From Apoderus coryli (Eukaryota; Arthropoda; Insecta; Coleoptera; Attelabidae): a stretch of DNA of 64,000 nucleotides. Shown piece by piece: positions 56,790 through 64,000 of the stretch. Under the pieces are notes generated by a model. That model worked only from the letters and a program-made list of their open reading frames with translations, was not told where the DNA came from and did not search any database. The first letter of the stretch is position 1. Each line of letters begins with the position of its first letter. The stretch is taken from contig OU452201.1 in assembly GCA_911728435.2 (NCBI GenBank), positions 11,842,001-11,906,000 of the forward strand, written 5' to 3'. The position numbers were made by a program, and so were the translations under genes.

Positions 56790-58250
56790 AAACGTTATCT
56801 CGTATCTCAATAGATACTATGAAATATGAAATCCAAACCATTTAAAAAGTGGCAAACTTAAGGCGTATGCTGTGAAGTTTGCAAGTAATGAAACCTACAG
56901 ACCTCTAAGTTTTCTCAGAACAACTTCAGCGTTCTCTATTCACTAAAAAGTACGTTCACATCATCACTCTTTGATCTAAACACCAGACAAAAGTCTTAAA
57001 AACTTATTTTATATACATATAATGCTATACTGTAAGATCATTGCAAAGTAGGATTGAATCTCCTTATTTCTATGTATAAATTATATATTTGCAAGGTCCA
57101 TATAGATTAGGTACCGCTACTTTACCTTACCTTTGTCGTTTCTATGATTTATACAACTTTGTGGCCCAGGGACAAACTGCACAAGCGACAGAATACAAAA
57201 CTTGTATTTTTAGAAGTTTAATAAATAAACTGCTCCACAAACGATCATTGATTTTAATTTTACTATTTTTCTGCATGAATATTATATCGTTCAGAAAAGC
57301 TCCAGGTTCAAAAACGGTGTCTTACGTAGAGGCTTGATAAAACCAGTTCTTCTATATATGCAATGTTTTGGCTTACAGTCTATGAAGAAAAACACAAATG
57401 TTTAATTATATGCCAGTTTAGGTACAGTTATTTCGCGAAGAACAACAATTAGTTGTGACGATCTTATGAGGATAGTACTGATAAATAACTTATATGACTG
57501 ATAAAAATTCTTTCCTTGGAATGCTTCCTTACGTTTAGACGAACTCATGTAATTAACCTGATACAATTATAATAATATTAACTTTACCTAAACTATAATT
57601 CTTCAAAGCATAATTGATAACTATATAATTGATTGCATCTGTCTTAGAAAATGTCATGATACCTGTCGTGCAAATAGTTCTGCTCCATAGGGCGGCTGCC
57701 CCTTTAATAATATACTTTGGACCGCCGTCACGCGGCCGGACATAGAACGAATGCGCGCGCACCTGACCATACCGGACACTGATCAATAATAAGAAGATTG
57801 TAAAGTAAGCAAAGATTCCTAACTCCCTTCCTCTCGCTTGTCTACGGACTTTACCACCCTTAATAGTACGGACAACACAGCAAAAACGGAAGGGTGGCAT
57901 GCCACCCTCTTTTTACCCTGCAATGTACCTCCTGCTACTTACATGCACCTCCTGCTTAGTGCGGGCAAGAGAGGAACAAAAAAGGAGGACGGTGGGCAAG
58001 GGACGCGATATGGAAATTGGCTGAGTGGACGTTCCTGATAAGGAGAAACGCTTATATTTTAATAACGAGGAACAGTTTATACCTTGTATTAAATGGTCTA
58101 AAAATATTGTATATGGAAAAATAAAGATGATATATTTTTAACTTTATGTTGAAATTTATCCCTGAGAATGAATTTAAAAGAAAATTTATAAATAATAAAT
58201 ACAAATATTAGCTACTTAGAAACCTGTGAAATTTTAGTTTCAATGATTTG
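56790..58250. other. no firm gene, GC-rich patch at 57690-58030
   Basis: The patch at 57690-58030 is clearly GC-richer (for example CCGTCACGCGGCCGGACA) with overlapping frames on both strands (57553-57900 minus, 57838-58038 plus), none with recognised similarity. It could be a SINE-like or exon-derived insertion. Elsewhere AT-rich. Confidence 0.35.
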
Positions 58251-58256
58251 ACAACT

Positions 58257-58680
58257 TTAGTATTAATTGCTTTATGGCGTCGAGGCATGGACTTTGAACG
58301 CAGAAATAACCAAAAGACTAGAAGCTTTTGATATGTGGGTGTACAGAAGAGTACTGAAGGTGTCATGGGTCGATCGGATAACTAACTTAGAAATACTTGA
58401 ACGACTAAACATAGAAAAAGAGTTATTAATAACAATTAAAAGCAGAAAACTGCAGTATCTCGGCCATGTGACTCCTGGACCAAGATACGCCTTACTTCAA
58501 TTGATAATGCAGGGAAGGATCCAAGGTACAAGAAGCGTGGGTAGAAAAAGGATATCCTGGTTGAGAAACTTGAGAGAGTGGTTTGGATGTTACTCGATAG
58601 AGCTTTTTAGAGCAGCTGCATCCAAAATAAGAATTGCCATGATGATCGCCAATCTTCGTCGCGGAGATGGCACCTAGAGA
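58257..58680 (+). pseudogene. RTE-like LINE reverse-transcriptase C-terminus
   Basis: 136 codons read LLYGVEAWTLNAEITKRLEA, FDMWVYRRVLKVSWVDRITN, RKLQYLGHVTPGPRYALLQL, GRKRISWLRNLREWFG and KIRIAMMIANLRRGD. This is the conserved C-terminal region of RTE-type endonuclease/reverse transcriptases (LLYGxExWTL, MWxYRRxLKISW, RKLQYLGH, RRxxSWL.dLReWfg). It begins abruptly near 58257 with polymerase and endonuclease domains absent. The frame itself is clean, so it is a moderately young truncated copy. It is unrelated to the Jockey/CR1-like copies. Confidence 0.85.
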
Positions 58681-59105
58681 GAGAATATTAATTAGAACAA
58701 GATTTTCTATTTTACACGCAAAAGTAATTATTCAAAACTGTCTACATAATACATAAATTATCGCGTTACTAATTGAATCATATATAAGATGATATTAAAA
58801 TAAGAAAATATGCTATTTTCGCTTTTGGCGTTTGCAATTTTAAAGCTAATATCTGAAACACATAAATCTGTAGTAAATATTGTGGTTAAGAGATTGTCCT
58901 TTTGCAGAACATTCTCTACTATTCTACTCTTGCCACTTGTATAAATCATTGTGTGTGGAATATAGCAGCCATTGGACGCAGGCCCAGGGTGCTAATTAAA
59001 ACATATTATGCCCACGAGATTTTTTAAGAAATAATCCTGGAAAACGTCACGAACTGCTACAATGAATGCTTCTACTAATTCTTTTAGACAAACTGGACAT
59101 GTAAC
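58681..59105. other. no feature seen
   Basis: AT-rich spacer between the RTE-like fragment and mariner copy 3. Confidence 0.5.
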
Positions 59106-59110
59106 AGAAG

Positions 59111-60190
59111 TATTCAATAAGTCCGTAAGATGACACATAGATGACGTTACTAAAATTTTTTTCATATGATTTTTATTTAGTACTAATCGTCAAACGATAC
59201 GTGTATAAATTTGACAGCAGTCTGACTATTGATTCGTGAGTTTTGTGGTCAAGCAAGGTGTGTTATTGAAAAAAAAATGGAAAAAAGTGAATTTCAAGTT
59301 TTGAGAAAGCATTGCTTTTTGATGAACAAAATACAGTGGAAAGCAAACAATGGTAGAGAAGTCGATTGCTGAATTTAAACGTGGTCGTACCAGCAAAAAT
59401 GATGCAGAGCGCAGTGGACGCCCAAATGAGGCTGTTATTCCAGAAAAATTAAAAAATTGGTTATGAGCGAATTGAAGGTGCACAAGCTAGCTGACAATGT
59501 AAATATATCAGATGGTAGTGTTTTTACCATTTTACATAAATATTTGGCTATGCGAAAGCTCTGTGCAAAGTGGGTTCCGCGTGATTTCACAGGCGACCAA
59601 AAACAAGAGCGAATTGATGCCTCAGAGGAGTGTTTGGCGCTGTTAAACCGCTATAAAATAGAATTCTATCGTCGATTTGTGACAATGGATGAAACACGGC
59701 CTTACCGTCACACACTAGAATCCAAAGACCCAACAGTCGGTCGGTAAGGTGATGGCGTCTGTATTTTGACGTGCGAACGGAATAATATCCATCGACTACC
59801 TGCAAAAAGGAACCATCATTAAGAGCGACTGTTACTGTACACTTTTGGATCGATTGAAGGCTGAAATCCCAAAGAACCGGCCAAATTTGCAAAAGAAAAA
59901 AGTGTTGTTTCCCAAAACAATGCACCGTATCACAAATCGATGAAAACTATGACAAAATTGAATTAATTGGGCTTCGAATTGCTTACCCACCCACCGTATT
60001 CTCCAGGTTTAGCCCCCAGCGACTTTTTCCTGTTTTCAGATTTCAAGAGAATGGTTGCTGGAAAGAAATTAACGTCCAATGATGAAGTAATCGCTGAAAC
60101 TGAGGCCTATTTTGACGAGAAAGCAATTGGATTTCTTAGAGGCCTGCAAATTAAATGCCCCAGAATGTGTAGACATAGATAAAAATAAAA
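59111..60190 (+). pseudogene. mariner copy 3, nearly full length but dead
   Basis: The 5' end TTCAATAAGTCCGTAAGATG, preceded by TA, is shared with copy 2. The coding region starts at ATG 59277 (MEKSEFQVLRKHCFLM) and, with frameshifts and a small deletion, shows the N-terminal helix-turn-helix (DAERSGRPNEAVIPEKL, VHKLADNVNISDGSVFTI), the WVPRDFTGDQKQERIDASEE linker (WVPHxLT block), MDET (first catalytic Asp), and HPPYSPGLAPSDFFLFSDFK (third Asp in APSD; the usual SPD is SPG). The second Asp codon in HxDNAPYHKS has lost a base near 59913, destroying it. The frame ends near 60182 and the 3' TIR is not seen, so the 3' end is truncated. Confidence 0.85.
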
Positions 60191-62020
60191 ATTCATTAAA
60201 TATTATGGAGACATCATTCCTATTTCTTCAAATTCAGCTGGTTCAAATCCTTATGCTAAATAAAATAAGGATTTTAGCAAATTTAATTACTTCCATACCT
60301 CTTATAACTCGAATTTATAAAAACAAACAATCAACTGAAAAATCAATAAGGGATCCTAAATAAAAGGAGGCATAGTGAACTATTAAGTTCCGATTCCATG
60401 AATATGAATGTGTTCAGCGATAAAAAAGATTACAGTAATGCTGAGTGCCTGTCACATTCATGGCGAATTGCTGCAACTGCTTTCGATGGTGTTATGAACA
60501 TTATGGCGAAATATATGAAAACCATTTGATTTGTCCCCTTTTTGCGAGGATATGCAAAAAATAGTTCTTTTTTTCCTTAGATATAGCCTCCACTATGACT
60601 TGATTCACCCGCAGTTAACTTTGTTTATTATTTAACGGATTTGCCCAATTAAGAGGTCTTGAGATATCTCAAAGCCTTTTTTAAAACTGGTTTCTTGTTT
60701 TGATTTTTGAGGCTAGTATCTATAATTACATATTATTTGTGATTTTTATAAACGTATTTATATTTGTTTTTGAATAGCACAATACAACGGTCAATATAAT
60801 GATTGTTACTTCCTAAATTGTTAATCTTAGACAAAGACATCAATACTCATACAAAATATTATTATGTCATATTATTAGGGATGATGTTCCTGTATATAGA
60901 ACTAAGAATTATGCAATTTAATAAAGCAACTGTTAGTATTATTTTTAACCTACTAACAAATCTAGCAAATTTCTCGTATACCCGCATCAGAAATAACTTC
61001 CAAGAGCAGAAGTTTGCCGAAAATTTCAACTGTCACATATTCCCATGAATAAAACATAAATTCCATTCCATGACGGATTTCAAGGGATTTGGAGGGTATC
61101 GAATTTCCGAAGATGACCACGTTATGTAGCGCTTTATAGTGCGTATGTGTCAAAAAATGTAATGGGCTGCCCTCCGGGGAGCCCTATATACACGCACATA
61201 GAAAACCTATTTTGCGTTCAAAATAAAATAAAAAGTGTTACTTTTTCTATGTTTGTGAAACGCACTGGGGAAATATAAATAGTACCTTTAAGGTCATACA
61301 TTGCCGATAATAGTATTTGTTTTTTTATGTGGCTAGCTTGTAGATAGCAGTTTTATATATTTTTGATAGTTATATTACCAATAAATGCAATTTTTTGCAT
61401 ACTGGGTAATTTACTTTTTTTTAGTTTTAGTAGTAATTGCAAAGATTTTTTGAATATAGAGATTTTTGCACAAGCAAAAATGAGAAATTAGCAACGAGTT
61501 TATTTAAACTAACAAAACTTTTTTATCATCAACACAACAACCCATTTTTTTACCTCCAGTGTTCTTTAACATATGGCAAAATAAAGTTTAAGAACGATAA
61601 TTTTAGAAATTGGGTAACAAATTTGGTATAAACAGTAATTTTACTTTTGGTTAGTTGCAAATTTGCATTCTATCTTTTGAAAATAAGTTTTACTATTTCC
61701 TCAAAACCTTGAGGATGTTAGCCGTGTTAGTGAAAAGAGTATGGAGATATTAAATAATTATGTGCTTTCATGGACCTTGAAGATACTAACAAAGTGTCCG
61801 TGAAACGTGTGCTGGAAAAGCAACACTTTCCCGGACAACTATTTCATTTGATCGGCGAGGAGCCAAGACCAGCAACCATAGGAGTCCGGAAATGTGGTGA
61901 TTTTTAAAACGAAATATCTGTTATTAATACAATATATAACAAATAAATAAATGAATATTTGAAATAAAAGTCCATCTCCACAAAACAACGAATTTAATAG
62001 ATCTCTCTATAAATCTGTTC
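60191..62020. other. AT-rich stretch without a recognisable gene
   Basis: A compact hairpin GGGCTGCCCTCCGGGGAGCCC lies near 61166-61186. Frames (60803-61048, 61437-61631) are low complexity. No repeat ends noticed. Confidence 0.45.
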
Positions 62021-62021
62021 T

Positions 62022-62066
62022 TAACCATACATGTTTCGGAGCACCAGTCTCATCTTCAGTGGTTAC
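62022..62066 (-). ncRNA. hammerhead ribozyme motif, Penelope type
   Basis: On the minus strand: CTGAAGA (62053-62059), T, a short stem II (GAG/CTC with one mismatch at its base), GAAAC (62033-62037), ATGTA cleavage region, and a perfect 5-bp inner stem I (AACCA/TGGTT). The core is intact, but stem II is short and mismatched. Confidence 0.5.
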
Positions 62067-62181
62067 TAAATTACAAAAAGCTATTCTTCATTGTGTTTAA
62101 GGTTATGTTAATATCATGATAAATGTTAATCTCATTACGTGGAAATTTTTTTAAAGTTTTTACGTTAAGATAAAATTACAT

Positions 62182-62348
62182 AAAAGGATTTCATGTCCGT
62201 AAATATAATAAATGAAAATAATTTCGTGGCAAAGCGGACTAAAATGTTGGTTTCACCTACACACTATTGTGGAGATGGAACAAACATTTTAGTCCGCATG
62301 CCACGAAATTATTTTCATTTATTATATTTACGGACATGAAATCCTTTT
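62182..62348. repeat. near-perfect 67-bp inverted repeat
   Basis: Arms 62182-62248 and 62283-62348 differ at about one position. Each runs AAAAGGATTTCATGTCCGTA to GCGGACTAAAATGTT, with a spacer of about 34 nt. The inner halves are the same sequence that ends the retrozyme-like unit at 62800-62855 and both arms of the 37.9-kb foldback. Confidence 0.85.
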
Positions 62349-62519
62349 AATTTTTCATTATTTGGCATTAAACATCGACGGCAGAACGCTTGGAGACCAC
62401 CGTCCGAGCATTGCTGAAACCCAAATATTTGAGAGATGCTGGCAGAAGGATAAAATGGTCTCCTGCTAGCGTTTTGTGTTCATACTATTTTTATTTATAT
62501 TTATTTCTATTTATACGAC

Positions 62520-62855
62520 TGGTTTTACCTATACATGGAGTTTGTTCGGCCTCTGCATGGTATAGGATATGCATTACTATGTACATGTGGATGATACGTG
62601 TTTACATGTGTCTACTGTTGTATCCTATTGTGCTTAAATGCAGGCCGATATTTGTAGATGGGCAACGACTATGGTACTCTGACGAGCTCATAACAAGAGC
62701 GAAACGAATTCGTCAGTATCTGTCGACCCATGCCGCGGTCTGGTTTTATTGAATTAGACTGGGGACCTGCTAAATTAAACAAAATTCCTTTTGTAGGTGA
62801 AACCAACATTTTAGTCCGCTCTGCCACGAAATTATTTTCATTTATAAAATTACAT
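62520..62855 (+). mobile_element. retrozyme-like unit, second copy, with intact hammerhead
   Basis: It matches 38123-38438 almost throughout (GGTATAGGATATGCATTACT, ATACGTGTTTACATGTGTCT, GACTGGGG.CCTGCTAAATT, AACATTTTAGTCCGC). It differs mainly by an 8-nt TATCCTAT-type insertion near 62621. It has one hammerhead and no protein-coding capacity. The 120-codon frame at 62390-62752 runs through the ribozyme and is a shadow. Confidence 0.8.
62658..62733 (+). ncRNA. hammerhead ribozyme, type I, all core residues intact
   Basis: Outer stem I ATGGG/CCCAT and CGAC/GTCG, internal loop, inner stem I TACT/AGTA (4 bp, perfect). Then CTGACGA (62679-62685), stem II GCTC/GAGC with loop ATAACAA, GAAAC (62701-62705), stem III ACG/CGT with AATT loop, GTC triplet and predicted cleavage after C62714. 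Every position of the hammerhead consensus is satisfied. This is the best ribozyme in the window. Confidence 0.88.
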
Positions 62856-63199
62856 ATTTTAAATTATTTATATTGAAATTATTAAGTTTTAAAATTGTCA
62901 AAATAAATTAGATTATTCACTAAACGAGTTTTATTATATTTTTTCTTTTTATAAATCATTTAAATTGAAAAGAAACAGTTACTTAAGACTGAATTCAAAT
63001 GTCTTTAAGATGTGACAATGGCGTTTTTGCTCTAAAATTTTTGTTCAAAATATGTACTCTAAAATTCAAGGGAGAATCAAACACAAAGGTACTCCCACCT
63101 TTAACCCAGTCAGAATGTGTGCAACTTCTATTGTGTAATTGTAGATAATGAGACGCAGTTGTGTTTCTCAGACTTCAGGTAAACGCTGCTAATTGTGAA
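62856..63199. other. no feature seen
   Basis: AT-rich spacer, possibly the start of the LINE 3' UTR that follows. Confidence 0.4.
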
Positions 63200-63561
63200 A
63201 TTCAGTTTTCAAATTATAATGAAAGAAGAAATTTTAAAAATATATATAGCAGTATAACGTGTACATATTATCTAGATGTGTAATTTGAACGCTGATGGTT
63301 CGCTGAGAGATGTGCGCTTTTAGGATTTATTCTAACCTTATTTAGTGTTTACTGTGAGATGTAGGAAGAGTAACAGATTAATTTGTATATTCCAAATGCA
63401 AATTGTATTTTAGAGGTGGTATAGATCTTGCGTAGGGTTAAGTTAGAATAGCCAATGGCTAGATTTCGCCTGATGCAGATCTTTGTTTTCTATACATATA
63501 TTGTGACGTTAAACTGTGAATTGAACTAAAGTCGATTTATTATTATTATTATTATTATTAT
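63200..63561 (+). mobile_element. LINE 3' UTR and (TTA)n tail, copy F
   Basis: It ends AAAGTCGATTTATTATTATTATTATT...TATAT at 63531-63565, the family tail. A GGGTTAAGTTAGAATAGCCA segment near 63436 resembles the GGGTTAGCTGAACAGA stretch in the 3' UTR of copy E. No coding part remains. Confidence 0.5.
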
Positions 63562-64000
63562 ATATAAAATTAAAATGTTACTATGATCAATGTTATTATT
63601 AAAAAGAAGAAACTGTAGGGACCCCAAGTTGGAACTTCCGATATAACTAAGACAATAATGGATATACTATACAAATTAACATCGCGGTCATGCTGCTTAT
63701 TACTGGTTTTGTATAAAATCATTATTTTTTCTTGTTATCTTTAAAACAGAACTACAGTTTTCAACAAATAGTTTAATATCTAAAAAGCGTATTAATATAC
63801 ATGTCCTTTTTATATCTGCTGCTACTACTGTAATATACTATAACTTATACTAAGGCGCGTGTCTTTGCATACTGTAGCTTTAAAAAAGAGGGTGCGGTCT
63901 GCTTGACTGACCGGCACCCTCCACTGGTCATTATTCCCTTTATTTTTTTCACAAAAGCTAGCTGAGCATGCGCCAGAAACGGGGTCAGTTCTTTTTCATT
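63562..64000. other. no gene, one strong hairpin
   Basis: A hairpin at 63888-63921 (GAGGGTGCGGTC pairing with GACC-G-GCACCCTC, 9-nt loop, one bulged base). Otherwise AT-rich to the window end. Confidence 0.5.

Noticed and set aside
62390..62752. 120-codon frame as a protein gene
   Set aside because: It overlaps the hammerhead unit, and the homologous copy at 38 kb does not keep the frame intact over its length.
1..64000. CRISPR arrays, operons, ribosomal RNA genes
   Set aside because: No regularly spaced repeats, no bacterial-type gene packing, and no recognisable rRNA segment.

Overview
The window reads as insect nuclear DNA: very AT-rich, no operons, full of LINE, Penelope-like, mariner/Tc1, pogo and hAT remnants, with the inverted-repeat elements typical of arthropod intergenic or intronic sequence. 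A beetle is my guess from the repeat mix, but nothing proves the order. No host protein gene is convincingly present. The only host-like signal is a possible pair of short exons at 2.5-3.5 kb in matching splice phase, and a GC-rich promoter-like patch at 23.64-23.93 kb.

Layout. 0-0.55 kb: broken LINE ORF1 (minus). 5.9-9.5 kb: several 5'-truncated Jockey/CR1-like LINE copies on the minus strand, one with a 467-codon open reverse-transcriptase frame. 9.6-15.3 kb: a TA-flanked MITE, a mariner fragment, a deleted pogo/Tigger transposase, a second type of LINE reverse transcriptase and another LINE 3' end. 19.15-21.57 kb: the one element that looks intact, a 2.4-kb unit with diverged terminal inverted repeats (TIRs, CACAGGCCAACA ends) around an uninterrupted 566-codon gene carrying a zinc-binding N-terminus and DDE-like acidic residues. 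23 kb: tRNA-like SINE head and an associated repeat. 27.1-28.9 kb: a mariner joined to a truncated LINE. 31.1-32.8 and 34.8-35.9 kb: two deleted Tc1/mariner-superfamily elements with long TIRs flanked by TA. 37.0-38.8 kb: a hAT-like element (TAG ends, near 8-bp duplication) containing a foldback insert. 46.2-47.4 kb: a decayed Penelope-like retroelement with reverse-transcriptase and GIY-YIG remnants. 50 kb: a 0.5-kb MITE retaining only a transposase N-terminus. 52.4-53.1 kb: a decayed hAT transposase. 54.6-58.7 kb: a foldback with ribozyme motifs, a mariner piece, an RNase H-bearing LINE end and an RTE-like LINE end. 59.1-60.2 kb: a nearly full-length but dead mariner. 62.2-62.9 kb: a second copy of the foldback/ribozyme family.

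The most striking theme is self-cleaving RNA. Hammerhead ribozyme cores (CUGANGA - stem II - GAAAC - cleavage triplet) occur in at least ten places. One family (37.9-38.4, 44.95-45.1 and 62.5-62.9 kb) has a textbook type I hammerhead with short stem III, GUC cleavage site and a stem I split by an internal loop, in retrozyme-like units of about 330 bp. The others have an extra base between CUGANGA and stem II, and one lies just downstream of the Penelope-like coding remnant, which links that version to Penelope-like elements. In two foldbacks the inverted arms begin about 10 nt upstream of the hammerhead core, which suggests a common way of forming them.
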